From Ahaetulla prasina (Eukaryota > Chordata > Lepidosauria > Squamata > Colubridae): 64,000 nucleotides of DNA. This document shows positions 38,401 through 42,349 of the stretch, one piece after another (the stretch's first letter is position 1; every line of letters starts with the position of its first letter). Location of the stretch: positions 69,221,205-69,285,204 of the forward strand of contig NC_080546.1 of the NCBI RefSeq assembly GCF_028640845.1. Direction: 5' to 3'. The notes beneath the pieces were generated by a model. It searched no databases, was not told the DNA's origin, and worked only from the letters and a program-made list of their open reading frames with translations. Both the position numbers and the translations under genes were made by a program.

Positions 38401-38803
38401 ACATTATATGAAAAATGCAAATATAAAACCGTTTTCCTCATCATTTCAGCAATCATCGAACTATACAAAACAGTTTAAAGAGGTGTTTTGCAAACTATGT
38501 TGATGTTAATAAAGTATCCCTCTTCTACATATTAAAGTACCTGCATTGTTTGTGTGCAGACAGAGGGACCATTATTAATAGTTATATGATCCTTCAAGAG
38601 AATGTCAAGTTAGAATTGATAAAGAGTACTTCTGTCAAACTAAAAAGTTTTATGAAAGCACCTCTTTCAAATGCTTTGAAGAACTCAAATTTCCAATAAC
38701 AGGATACAGAGCAGTAAAATAATTTTACCTGAAAAGTGATTCTTTTGGAGAACTTTGGGCTCTTGGTATAGGCTAAAGTAGTGATAATATCTTCATCAGA
38801 CAT
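3507..38803 (-). CDS. MAP9: MAP9 (microtubule-associated protein 9 / ASAP), N-terminal 604 codons, 10 coding exons
   Basis: MAP9 binds and stabilises microtubules and acts at the mitotic spindle, centrosome and cilium. Ten exons join in phase from the ATG at 38803 to 3507: 38803-38729, 27437-27356, 26048-25473, 22838-22606, 22322-22211, 10887-10607, 9972-9926, 8887-8737, 5691-5602 and 3671-3507. They total 1812 bases with no stop. The start [20 protein letters not shown], the [19 protein letters not shown] segment, [11 protein letters not shown] with RAAVYQ, DWLEKKR and [19 protein letters not shown] each match the vertebrate family in order. The first half is acidic, serine-rich and probably disordered. 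From about residue 520 it becomes a charged K/E coiled coil, the usual MAP9 microtubule-binding type. The remaining C-terminal exons are outside the window or, in one case, broken at 817-912. Confidence 0.93.
3672..5601 (-). other. MAP9 intron 10, no repeat recognised
   Basis: This is AT-rich unique-looking intron sequence. I see no open frame with family resemblance, no LINE or LTR motif and no tandem repeat of note. Confidence 0.6.
5602..5691 (-). CDS. MAP9: MAP9 coding exon (codons 520-549)
   Basis: The exon is 90 bases, phase 0 on both sides, with an AG acceptor at 5692-5693 and a GTTGGT donor. It encodes [20 protein letters not shown] and then [10 protein letters not shown], matching the start of the vertebrate MAP9 coiled coil (EWLEKK in other species). 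Twenty-seven bases upstream on the gene strand the intron is interrupted by a hAT element, so the acceptor region was nearly hit by the insertion. Confidence 0.93.
6600..6715. repeat. (CT)n-rich low-complexity tract
   Basis: A pyrimidine tract of CT, CTTT and CCTT units. The apparent R/E-rich and S/L-rich frames across it are composition artefacts. Confidence 0.9.
6880..6944. repeat. (GA)n then (GAAA)n microsatellite
   Basis: About ten GA units run directly into about eleven GAAA units, a compound simple repeat inside the hAT element. Confidence 0.95.
7606..7962 (+). repeat. MAP9 intron 9 sequence duplicated at 1-1076 (copy B)
   Basis: This is the intact-intron copy. Positions 7607-7749 pair with 1-143 and 7800-7959 pair with 917-1076. 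The 50 bases between (7750-7799) replace the 770 bases of LTR-like sequence and exon remnant in copy A. The block is in direct orientation with copy A and sits just upstream of exon 5602-5691 on the gene strand. Confidence 0.9.
7963..8263 (-). mobile_element. tRNA-derived squamate SINE, antisense, head truncated
   Basis: It is flanked by the 11-base direct repeat ATTCTCTGTAT at 7952-7962 and 8264-8274. The plus strand begins with AAAAGGTAAAGGTTCCCC, the tail of a common squamate SINE read backwards. The body contains its usual segments (GTCATGTGGCCGGCATGACT, GTAACGGGAGCTCACCCCGT). The tRNA-like promoter head expected at the right end is missing, replaced by short TATAGGTA repeats. Confidence 0.8.
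8275..8736 (-). other. MAP9 intron 9 remainder with a TTCG/TTCA microsatellite
   Basis: This is AT-rich intron sequence. A short TTCG-then-TTCA repeat lies at 8567-8610. Nothing else is recognised. Confidence 0.6.
8737..8887 (-). CDS. MAP9: MAP9 coding exon (codons 469-519)
   Basis: The exon is 151 bases and completes the arginine codon split at the previous junction, ending in phase 0 before a GTATGT donor. It encodes [20 protein letters not shown], then [20 protein letters not shown], then [10 protein letters not shown]. The YLGTLK, LD and RAAVYQ positions are those conserved in vertebrate MAP9, making this one of the most diagnostic exons. Confidence 0.94.
8888..9925 (-). other. MAP9 intron 8 with a (GGAA)n microsatellite
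   Basis: This is AT-rich intron. A run of about 17 GGAA units lies at 9363-9430. The frame read through it is an artefact. No transposon is recognised. Confidence 0.7.
9926..9972 (-). CDS. MAP9: MAP9 coding exon, 47 bp (codons 454-469)
   Basis: This small exon encodes [15 protein letters not shown] plus two bases of a split arginine codon. AG precedes it at 9973-9974 and a GTAGG donor follows. It fits only because both neighbours have matching phases (0 and 2). The short acidic sequence is poorly conserved, so the exon is supported by splice sites and phase more than by similarity. Confidence 0.8.
10607..10887 (-). CDS. MAP9: MAP9 coding exon (codons 360-453)
   Basis: The exon is 281 bases. 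It completes a split aspartate codon and ends in phase 0 (DFVK) before GTAATA. It encodes an acidic, serine- and lysine-rich region including [20 protein letters not shown]. In vertebrate MAP9 the same position holds a variable linker, so similarity is weak, but the frame is open throughout and both splice sites are good. Confidence 0.88.
11114..12374 (+). mobile_element. Tc1/mariner element with decayed transposase
   Basis: The ends are inverted repeats (ACACCACTTTTTTGGAGTAG on the left, matched in reverse at 12330-12374) next to TA dinucleotides, the Tc1/mariner target. Between 11940 and 12330 the plus strand carries remnants of a Tc1 transposase DNA-binding domain in shifting frames: [10 protein letters not shown], then GKGAQQQ, then [16 protein letters not shown]. 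The catalytic DDE part is absent. The left half (about 11260-11790) does not look like Tc1. It has AATAAA motifs and may be a nested LTR, which I could not delimit. Inactive. Confidence 0.82.
12375..12527. other. Short repeat-like intron sequence
   Basis: The ACTTTATTGTCATTGCACAT segment resembles the end of a dispersed repeat, but I cannot name it. Confidence 0.3.
12528..13075 (+). mobile_element. Non-autonomous hAT-type element fragment (TGATGGCAAACCT family)
   Basis: The left end GTGATGGCAAACCTGGGGCA followed by paired CACGTGCC/GGTGGCACG belongs to a hAT-like family common in snakes. The interior repeats a CTTCTGG-CCCACCGGAAG theme several times on both strands. This explains the long spurious frames here. 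The right terminus is missing. Related ends occur at 33500-33672 and 37598-37650. Confidence 0.6.
13164..13813 (+). mobile_element. Solo LTR of a Ty3/gypsy-like family, with a coding frame and a nested L2 end
   Basis: The 5-base flanks GGAAT (13159-13163) and GGAGT (13814-13818) look like a mutated target duplication. The element starts TGTGTG and ends GGACAGAACA, the same end as the solo LTR at 31121-31721. A frame within 13170-13505 encodes [20 protein letters not shown] and, further on, [17 protein letters not shown]. The TATA box is TACAAAAG, weaker than in its relative. A 60-base L2 3' tail (CCGCCCTTCTCCGAAGACTC and hairpin) is inserted at about 13620-13685. Confidence 0.78.
13620..13685 (-). 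mobile_element. L2 LINE 3'-end fragment inside an LTR
   Basis: A T-run is followed by the L2 terminal hairpin (CCGCCCT and AGGGCGG). Only the last 60 or so bases of the LINE are present. It interrupts sequence that is continuous in the related LTR at 31121-31721. Confidence 0.75.
13828..15249. mobile_element. TA-flanked foldback element (Tc1/mariner-type ends)
   Basis: The terminal inverted repeats CTGTGTTTCCCCAAAAATAA and CGTGTTTCCCTGAAAATAGG (right end read on minus) lie inside TA dinucleotides at 13826-13827 and 15250-15251. Much of the interior is itself inverted: 14068-14178 pairs with 14598-14712 in reverse. A second hairpin with arms of about 45-75 bases is centred near 14865 (TTATTTCGTCCC facing GGGACGAAATAA). 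No transposase frame is visible. Its right part from 14659 is repeated at 20986 onward. Confidence 0.75.
14659..15689 (+). repeat. Duplicated block R (left copy), ending at the filled gypsy site
   Basis: This block is nearly identical to 20986-22028. It holds the right half of the foldback element, the intron sequence beyond it, and a (CA)n tract near 15424. It ends at GAGGATGAG, directly against the LTR at 15690. Confidence 0.93.
15690..16233 (-). mobile_element. Ty3/gypsy 3' LTR (complete)
   Basis: A 544-base LTR, TGTT...AACA on either strand. On the minus strand it is entered by the pol reading frame, which stops at 15972-15974. Further on it has TATAAATA (about 15937-15944), then AATAAA (about 15757-15762) and the end GGGAAACAGAACA. 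It matches 20533-20997 and the solo LTR at 34362-34913 closely. Confidence 0.92.
15972..16682 (-). CDS. Gypsy integrase C-terminus, chromodomain and LTR-encoded tail
   Basis: This is an uninterrupted 236-codon frame, the best preserved part of the element. The integrase C-terminal fold ([31 protein letters not shown]) is followed by a chromodomain-like segment with the aromatic pair in [12 protein letters not shown] and [10 protein letters not shown]. The frame then crosses into the LTR at 16233. There it encodes [20 protein letters not shown], a proline/serine-rich linker, and a basic tail [14 protein letters not shown] before stop. Chromodomains guide chromovirus integration to modified histones. 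The role of the LTR-encoded tail is unknown to me. Confidence 0.85.
   Translation of the reverse strand: MWLSTKHLPSDRPVKKLDHRFAGPFPVEAVINPVAYRLTLPRSMRIHPVFHRSLLVPGATPSPLRCPTPPVTVAEDGSEEYEVHSVRDSRWLKGRFQYLIAWKGYGTDFSWVDASDVHAPDLVQAFHEQNPARPHPDRQPRGKGPAVRDSVVTQVPGPRLLDSDDSENEGEDLASPASLEPSPSLAPTQREGPARPDSPGPSSDLATPQEQFWRDARLRRLDRRAQQRKSWDKAKS
16459..17801 (-). pseudogene. Gypsy integrase, frameshifted
   Basis: From 17801 the frame contains a decayed HHCC region ([24 protein letters not shown]). The catalytic core follows from 17428: [34 protein letters not shown], and [12 protein letters not shown] with two of the DDE acidic residues. Then the frame is lost, and SLPLAPP-type core sequence ([16 protein letters not shown]) recurs near 16880 in another frame. 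At least two frameshifts break it. Confidence 0.75.
17798..18210 (-). pseudogene. Gypsy RNase H, frameshifted
   Basis: On the minus strand [20 protein letters not shown] and [11 protein letters not shown] give the RNase H start with its first catalytic aspartate. [18 protein letters not shown] follows. The next part ([19 protein letters not shown]) is in another frame. Confidence 0.75.
18312..19060 (-). pseudogene. Gypsy reverse transcriptase, frameshifted
   Basis: The minus strand carries [49 protein letters not shown] and FGLTNAP in one frame. The catalytic [15 protein letters not shown] and [15 protein letters not shown] are in another, with the break near 18590. The catalytic YLDD box is intact. 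Confidence 0.85.
19200..19488 (-). pseudogene. Gypsy protease region
   Basis: The frame contains [18 protein letters not shown] and [18 protein letters not shown], matching the aspartic protease of sushi-like elements. The catalytic D-S-G box normally just before ATTNFM is not readable in this frame (GGLR instead), so a nearby frameshift or substitution has removed it. Confidence 0.65.
19567..20564 (-). pseudogene. Gypsy gag with degenerate zinc knuckle
   Basis: The capsid-like part (20450-20240) reads [20 protein letters not shown] and [12 protein letters not shown]. Downstream, in another frame, [12 protein letters not shown] is a zinc knuckle lacking the last cysteine. The frame is open from within the right LTR into gag with no stop. 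Frameshifts near 20150 and 20000 separate the pieces. Confidence 0.75.
20533..20997 (-). mobile_element. Ty3/gypsy 5' LTR, truncated at a 12-bp microhomology
   Basis: It matches the left LTR from its TGTTCTG end for about 465 bases and then switches, within GGGCTTGCCAGG (20986-20997), to the sequence of block R. The same 12 bases occur at 16156-16167 in the complete LTR and at 14659-14670 in block R. The outer 66 or so bases of the LTR are missing. Confidence 0.92.
20986..22028 (+). repeat. Duplicated block R' (right copy), running through the empty gypsy site
   Basis: It is nearly identical to 14659-15689, differing by small indels such as extra bases at 21310-21326. Unlike block R it continues past GAGGATGAG straight into intron sequence with no LTR. 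The paralogous empty site is therefore preserved in the same window. Confidence 0.93.
22029..22210 (-). other. MAP9 intron 6, gene-proximal part
   Basis: Unique-looking AT-rich intron between block R' and the next exon. Nothing else seen. Confidence 0.6.
22211..22322 (-). CDS. MAP9: MAP9 coding exon (codons 323-360)
   Basis: The exon is 112 bases, starting in phase 0 after AG at 22323-22324 and ending one base into an aspartate codon before GTAAAG. It encodes [20 protein letters not shown] and [17 protein letters not shown]. Vertebrate MAP9 has a serine-rich stretch (SLASSSL) here. Confidence 0.87.
22606..22838 (-). CDS. MAP9: MAP9 coding exon (codons 245-322)
   Basis: The exon is 233 bases. 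It completes a split alanine codon, ends with GAG in phase 0 and is followed by a GTTAGC donor. It includes [20 protein letters not shown] and [12 protein letters not shown]. The KPSPxPRS-L-K-SH segment is a strongly conserved block of vertebrate MAP9 and fixes the gene identity. Confidence 0.94.
23361..24302. mobile_element. 942-bp near-perfect palindrome, hAT-type foldback
   Basis: The left end CAGTGGTAGTCAACCTGGTC and the right end, read on minus, CAATGGTAGTCAACCTGGTC begin two arms of about 450 bases that match almost throughout in reverse. They are separated by a loop near 23814-23862. The flanking octamers ATCTAACT and CTCTAAGC agree at five of eight positions and both fit the hAT target pattern (T second, A sixth). 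No protein frame is credible. It lies in MAP9 intron 4. Confidence 0.88.
24345..24490. repeat. TG/TA-rich microsatellite region
   Basis: GTGTGTGTGTATGTG runs into TATATC-type repeats and ends in ACACACACAG. It is AT-rich low-complexity sequence beside the palindrome. Confidence 0.85.
24688..25079. mobile_element. MITE with 20-base terminal inverted repeats and TA target
   Basis: It starts CAGGTATTCTTCAACTTATG and, read on minus from the right, starts CAGGTAGTCCTCGACTTACA. TA lies directly outside each end. It has the familiar squamate interior (GAGCCCAAAA, CCATTGACTTTGC, CATGACCCCAGGACAC). Fragments of the same family occur at 3405-3441, 6330-6376, 39345-39415 and 56865-56890. Confidence 0.85.
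25473..26048 (-). CDS. MAP9: MAP9 large coding exon (codons 53-245)
   Basis: The exon is 576 bases, phase 1 on both sides. It opens with [20 protein letters not shown] and continues through [16 protein letters not shown] to [10 protein letters not shown]. It is acidic and serine-rich, with clusters such as [19 protein letters not shown], and is probably disordered with many candidate phosphosites. The family's equivalent region is poorly conserved in sequence but similar in composition. The reading frame is open over the entire exon. Confidence 0.9.
26310..27290 (-). mobile_element. Old, decayed L2 LINE 3' half
   Basis: On the minus strand [17 protein letters not shown] matches the C-terminal region of the better preserved L2 copies ([14 protein letters not shown] at 28800). 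The nucleotide order matches 1500-2200: the bases read as a target of the MGLPL and LYADD regions are recognisable but full of stops. It is much more diverged than the other L2 copies, so an older insertion. Confidence 0.75.
27356..27437 (-). CDS. MAP9: MAP9 coding exon (codons 26-53)
   Basis: The exon is 82 bases, phase 0 in and phase 1 out, with AG at 27438-27439 and a GTATGT donor. It encodes [20 protein letters not shown] and EDFESDE. Vertebrate MAP9 has the same spacing of E-x-YS-DDF-SDE at this position. Confidence 0.92.
27726..29270 (+). mobile_element. L2 LINE with internal deletion of the catalytic core
   Basis: The first frame (27740-28294) encodes [40 protein letters not shown] and [20 protein letters not shown]. 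The palm starts ([17 protein letters not shown], near 28330-28390), and just after SYLSDRS at 28460 the sequence jumps to [13 protein letters not shown]. About 450 bases carrying the YADD box are therefore missing. The second frame (28433-29080) continues to the C-terminus ([26 protein letters not shown]). The 3' hairpin lies at 29236-29267. It is antisense to MAP9 in intron 2. Confidence 0.9.
29281..29402 (+). repeat. (AC)n and (TTA)n microsatellite at an L2 3' end
   Basis: About 12 AC units and then more than 30 TAA/TTA units directly follow the L2 tail. The N- and Y-only frames over it are artefacts. Confidence 0.95.
29405..30000. other. Unassigned intron 2 sequence
   Basis: Moderately AT-rich, without a frame or terminal repeat that I can assign. 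Confidence 0.4.
30000..30825 (+). mobile_element. CR1 LINE, ORF2 fragment (5' part of a nested copy)
   Basis: The plus strand at 30597-30830 encodes [40 protein letters not shown] and SSQHGFV, the first reverse-transcriptase blocks of CR1. Upstream sequence (30280-30590) fits the preceding ORF2 region with stops. The copy appears to resume at 35625-35719 and 37156-37597 after two large insertions. Confidence 0.85.
30826..31805 (-). mobile_element. CR1 LINE 3' fragment, antisense, split by a solo LTR
   Basis: The plus strand reads as the reverse of a CR1 3' end (GGTCATCTAGTCCAACCCCC, TGTTCTCACTGTCAG, CTCTCCTTGACCAGTTTCCA). It is continuous across 31120 and 31727 if the LTR and one copy of CAGCC are removed. 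Confidence 0.85.
31121..31721 (+). mobile_element. Solo LTR of a Ty3/gypsy-like family, 5-bp target duplication CAGCC
   Basis: TGTTGTGACT opens and GGGACAGAACA closes a 601-base element flanked by CAGCC at 31116-31120 and 31722-31726. GGTATAAAAGCAGG (about 31456) is a good TATA box. From the first bases a frame is open to a stop at 31430-31432. It encodes [20 protein letters not shown] and, near its end, [20 protein letters not shown]. It is related to the LTR at 13164 and, more distantly, to that of the chromovirus. Confidence 0.9.
31806..32089. other. Unassigned AT-rich sequence
   Basis: No recognisable frame or repeat end between the CR1 fragment and the GC-rich block. Confidence 0.35.
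32090..33672 (-). mobile_element. GC-rich block ending in a hAT-type terminus
   Basis: The right end, read on minus, gives TGTTGGCGAACCTAAGGCAT, the same terminus as the element at 12528. The neighbouring GAAGAGC/GCATGCGC sequence is also typical of that family. The remaining 1.4 kb is GC- and CpG-rich and open in several frames on both strands, but those translations are P/S/A/G-rich and resemble no family I know. I found no left terminus, so the full extent is uncertain. Confidence 0.45.
33673..34361. other. AT-rich then pyrimidine-rich unassigned sequence, left flank of a solo LTR
   Basis: Short related units of the form AAAATTTAAAGTTCTA recur at 33785-33990. From 34030 it is C/T-rich, and similar C/T-rich sequence continues beyond the LTR at 34914-35600, so one older element was probably split by the LTR. 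Confidence 0.4.
34362..34913 (+). mobile_element. Solo LTR of the same chromovirus family as 15690-20997
   Basis: A 552-base TGTTGTGACC...CAGAACA element that aligns with the reverse complement of 15690-16233. It is flanked by TCAAC and CCAAC, an imperfect 5-base target duplication. It has ACTATAAATAGG (about 34656) and AATAAA (34847-34852). A frame open from its start to a stop at 34627-34629 encodes [20 protein letters not shown] and ends [17 protein letters not shown], matching the pol tail of the internal element. Confidence 0.93.
34914..35624. other. Pyrimidine-rich unassigned sequence, right flank of the solo LTR
   Basis: CTCCTTGCTGCTGGCTCTCC-type sequence with frames rich in S, L and P. 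I take these as compositional. It may be the 5' region of an antisense LINE, but I cannot show it. Confidence 0.35.
35625..35719 (+). mobile_element. CR1 LINE fragment, continuation of 30000-30825
   Basis: It contains the CR1 palm start (GGCATTTGACAAAGTAGACC). It ends at TTCTTGGTAAAGTA, which recurs at 37142-37155 on the far side of the next element. Confidence 0.8.
35720..37141 (-). mobile_element. Non-LTR retrotransposon fragment (clade uncertain), 14-bp target duplication
   Basis: TTCTTGGTAAAGTA flanks it at 35706-35719 and 37142-37155. The minus strand encodes [30 protein letters not shown], then [13 protein letters not shown] and [11 protein letters not shown], the YADD-and-downstream part of a reverse transcriptase (here YAND). 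A C-terminal region lies near 36550-36180. The 3' end has a (TTA)n tail at 35720-35740. It resembles Jockey/I-group or R4-like elements more than L1, L2, CR1 or BovB. Frameshifts separate its three open pieces. Confidence 0.75.
37156..37597 (+). mobile_element. CR1 LINE 3' end
   Basis: ACACCTGGAATACTGCAACT, AGAAGAGCAGCTAAGATGAT and GGCTGCCACAAAGAAGAGAG are standard CR1 3' sequence and parallel 55802-56335. It is in the same orientation as 30000-30825 and probably the end of the same copy, which also has an internal deletion. Confidence 0.88.
37598..37650 (+). mobile_element. hAT-type terminus fragment
   Basis: GTCAGTGATGGCGAATCTTT is the family terminus seen at 12528 and 33672. Only about 50 bases remain. 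Confidence 0.55.
37651..38110 (+). mobile_element. BovB (RTE) LINE 3' end
   Basis: TATGGAAGTGAAAGTTGGAC, then CTCCAATGCCGGGAAAGGTG and the final GGTTGCTGAGAGTCAACAAT match the squamate BovB 3' end. Frames are broken. BovB is known for horizontal transfer between squamates and ruminants. Confidence 0.85.
38111..38728 (-). other. MAP9 intron 2, exon-proximal part
   Basis: AT-rich unique-looking intron. Nothing recognised. Confidence 0.55.
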
Positions 38804-38813
38804 GTTGCTTGAT
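38729..38813 (-). CDS. MAP9: MAP9 first coding exon (codons 1-25, ATG at 38803)
   Basis: An AG acceptor at 38814-38815 is followed by a 10-base leader and ATG. The frame [25 protein letters not shown] ends in phase 0 at a GTAAAA donor. The [10 protein letters not shown] block is almost unchanged in vertebrate MAP9 and fixes this ATG as the start. Confidence 0.96.
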
Positions 38814-40131
38814 CTGAAGAAGTTAACCTTACATATTCAACTTGTAGTCTTGAAAAGATGTATTTTCTTTTTGAATTTAATAAAAGAGAGAAAAATTATT
38901 TAAATGATACTATATTCATATTATCTAAAGGAGTATAAACACTATTTCTTTAAAAACACCATATATTATAATCTAATTTCTCAGCAGATTAAATTTGATG
39001 TGACAAATTTGTGAAGAGTAAAATTGATAGTAATTTCCACACTACACTGCTTTTGACATGGCACTTAATGGCATCTACCATTTATCATCTTGCCCAGTTA
39101 TACAGAAATGTCTTCAGTTTTAGAAAGCTGTTGCTTTCAGCATACGTGTAATTGTCCAGCCTATAAGATGTTCTTTAGACCATTGCCCATTTTAGCTTAG
39201 ATAAGCTAGCTGGAGGAAATGATTGGGTGAATCCAGGAAGTGGCAAATGTTTCTTTGTATGGGGCTACCAGCCTTAAAAGAAGCAATGCATTAGTGTTCA
39301 TGAGAAATACTGCTCAAATAAGTATCTTGAGCGTGTATCAGTATACAGATAGTCTTCAACTTACAATTGCAATTGAGCCCAAAATGTATGCTGTTAAATG
39401 AGAAATTTAAGTGAATTAGAGATTAGATGCACTGTTTTCTTATTTGCATTGATGATTTCGGTAAATAGTAATGAGTGACTCCATCATGCCATTCTAGAAG
39501 CAGTACTAAGAGATTCATTATTATTCAGATAATTAATTATTTACATTATTTTATTAATTTTTTACAAATGTGATTTGTAAAATCTCATAGCTATCTATAG
39601 AAATTATTAGAAGCATTCTTTCTTAGGCACCCATGGTAATTACTGCACCATTAAGGGTAATGAGATGATGGTATATGAGCACTGGTAAAACTGTTTGACC
39701 CAATTACCGGTTTTTGTCAGCAATAATGCCAAAAAACAGTTTGTCTTGTTTTACAGGTGCCTCTAGGCAGCAGCTGTTCCATTCTGGATCCTTGACGCAC
39801 CAACAAGCTATTATAAATTATTCCCTTAGACTCTTAGGTTAAGAATCATAGCAACCAGCTGGACAGTTAAACAATTAATTGAAATTCAGCCCGACTGAGG
39901 TCGTTTATTTCCAAGGGGGATAGGTAAAAAACATCGCTGCTCTGTTCCAATCTGTTGCCGAAGTACCCTGGGTCTATCCCTGCCAAGCAATCGCCCTTCC
40001 GTTTTTCCACAGAAAGAATCACCCCAAGGCTCCGACAGGTAGCGGTCTCCAGAGAACCTGTCCGCTAAGTTGCCCTCCTTACCCTTTCCAGCGCCTGAGT
40101 CGGCGAGGACTGTCTTCTTCCACGCCCTTAC
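38814..40131 (-). other. MAP9 intron 1 with a MITE fragment
   Basis: Mostly unique-looking. A short fragment of the CAGGTAGTCCTCGACTT MITE family lies at 39345-39415. The donor GTAAGG is at 40126-40131. The stretch from about 39940 is CpG-rich and belongs to the promoter region. Confidence 0.7.
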
Positions 40132-40200
40132 CTCGCGTCGCAGGAAGGTTATTTCGTGTCTCAGTTAAGATGGCTGAGCAGCACCCACTCCGATCTTTCT
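40132..40200 (-). other. MAP9: MAP9 non-coding first exon (5' end estimated)
   Basis: The 3' border is set by the GAG|GTAAGG donor at 40131/40132. The sequence lies in the CpG-rich block and contains an AAGATGGC motif (about 40168-40175), a YY1-type site often found just downstream of transcription starts. The start position is a guess from this. Confidence 0.6.
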
Positions 40201-40370
40201 TCTGCCCTGGCTGCAGGTGTATGAAAAGGCAAAGCCGGCCTCAGCTCGCGTAGGCCTCCTAGCCATAGGGGTAACCTAGCAACCTCCAGCACGCGGCTGC
40301 TGACAGCACAGACCAGTAGGGTTGTTGTTGTGGCAACTAAACCACACCCCCGTTTCCGGATGGGGTTTTA
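40200..40370 (-). promoter_or_regulatory. MAP9 promoter with an RFX X-box
   Basis: CpG-rich, no TATA box. GTAACCTAGCAACC at 40271-40284 matches the RFX X-box (GTNRCC, short spacer, RGYAAC), the usual cis element of ciliary genes. GTGGCAAC at about 40330 could be a second half site. TTTCCGGAT at 40355-40363 is an ETS-type site. RFX control would fit the ciliary and centrosomal role of MAP9. Confidence 0.65.
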
Positions 40371-41875
40371 ATCGACAGTTTGGGGGCGTTTCTCAGGGGG
40401 AGGATGGTTGCTCTGTAACTTTCTCTCTTTCGGAAACTTGTTTAAAAGCCAGTGATATTTACATGTCCCTGTTTGGTCAGGGACAAAACAGTAAGTACTT
40501 TTCAAAAAGACCGGACTTTTTGCTGAAAGTGGAAAAAGCTGATGTGATGTTTGGAAAAGGATTAAATAAGGGGCTGAAGGGAATCTTTGTAATGCCCAAG
40601 AGGGAGGTATAGAATAAGGGGTTTGTCAGTAACTGTTGAAAAAAGGGTTGGAATGCTTATTTTTTCTTGCTTAACTTTTTTCTGTTTTTCTGTTCTTTTT
40701 CTTTTTGCACTTTATTTTCATTATTCCATATTTGTCTTTTATTATACAAAAACTCTAAATAAAAAGAATTTATCTTTTACTTATGCAAAATCTGCTTTTC
40801 ACATTTTTCTTTAAAGTCTGGTTTGCATATCCTTCTTTTCCTGCATTTTATTTTTTGGATATTCTTCATTTTTACATTGAGTTTTAGTGCTAGGTTTTGA
40901 GGAAGAAAACTTAGTTTTAGGCAAAGATTTAAGGAAGCTATATAGATTCTTCCTTTAGCTTTTATCAATCCTGTTTCCAGTCATAGAAGTGTGTTTGAAA
41001 CACAATGAGGCATTTGAAGAATTTCAGGATCCAAACAAGGTCCTGTAAAGAAGCTGAGCAATATTAGTCTACATTTACAGGACTGCTTTGTACATCCAAA
41101 TGTTATTTTTAAATGCTATTTTTAAAAAGATAATTAAATCTTTTAATCTATTCATTTAATCTAGATTTATTAAATCTAATAGAATTTTAGCTTTTGATGT
41201 TACTTGAGCAAGATAAAATGCTTCTGATGGATATCTAAGCAAGGAACAGAGTTCTTTCAGGTTATTAGTCCTTTCTAGATTAGTGTTTTTCAAACTTGGC
41301 AACTTTAAGATGCGTGGACTTCCTCCCAGAATTCTGTTTAGAGTAAATTCTCCTTCTACCAGTTCCCATCTCCACATCTACAGCTGTATGAATCACAGAT
41401 TTATTTTTTTCAGAAAATTTTTCTTGGAAGATGAAAACATGCCCTGTATTTAGAATAAGCATTCTTTTCACATAGAAAAAGCAATGCCAGAGTGTTTGAT
41501 TCACAATGTTTTAAATCTTGTCTAGTCATGACCTTGTCATTGTTTATAGGTGTTAACTGTCTTAAAATATTAGTAGTGACGATATATATTTCTGAAGAGT
41601 ACACAGCTGGATATTAAACCATGGATTTTACTGTTTCAAAATGCTCTCTTTGCAGCTGTCTTTTGTAGGAAGTAATCATGCACCCCTCCCCTCCCCTCCT
41701 CTCCCCTTCCTTTTTCTAGAAAAACCAGCCATAAGAAGTTCCCCAGAAAATACAAAAGTCAAACTTCTAATAAAAAACTGTCTGAAGCGTATTCCACAAC
41801 CAGCCAGATGCTTGATAAAGATACATTGTAACAAGGTGCTAACCACAAGCAAATGCAGATACTTAAAGAGATATA
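40371..41875. other. Upstream intergenic sequence, unassigned
   Basis: AT-rich, with no recognised frame or repeat. A short CCCCTCCCCTCC tract lies at 41683-41708. Confidence 0.5.
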
Positions 41876-42345
41876 TTGTAACAATAGAATAGAATAGAAT
41901 AGAATAGAATAGAATAGAATAGAATAGAATAGAATAGAATAGAATAGAATAGATTTTTTTTTGGCCAAAGACACACAAAGAATTTGTCTTGGTTCATATG
42001 CTCTCAGTGTATGTAAAAGAAAAGATATGTTCATCAAGAATCATAAGGTACAATACTTAATGATAGTCATACGGTACGAATAAGCAATCAAGAAACAATA
42101 TCAAAATAAATCATAAGGATACAAGCAACAAAGTTACAGTCATATATGGAAGGAGATGGATGATGGGAACGATAAGAAGATTAATAGTAGTGCAGATTTA
42201 TTAAATAGTTTGATAGTGTTGAGGGAATTATTTGTTTAGCAGAATGATGGCATTTGGGAAAAAACTGTTCTTGTGTCTAGTTCTGGTGTGCAGTACTCTA
42301 TAGCGTCGTTTTGAGGGTAGGAGTTGAAGACACCTGTTGCAAGCA
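41876..42345 (-). mobile_element. Snake CR1 LINE 3' end with (AATAG)n tail
   Basis: About 14 AATAG units (41883-41955) adjoin TTTGGCCAAAGACACACAAA and then GTCTTGGTTCATATGCTCTC, ATTAATAGTAGTGCAGATTT and TTATTTGTTTAGCAGAATGA. This is the snake CR1 subfamily known to seed AATAG microsatellites. It points to a snake as the source. Confidence 0.92.
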
Positions 42346-42349
42346 AATG

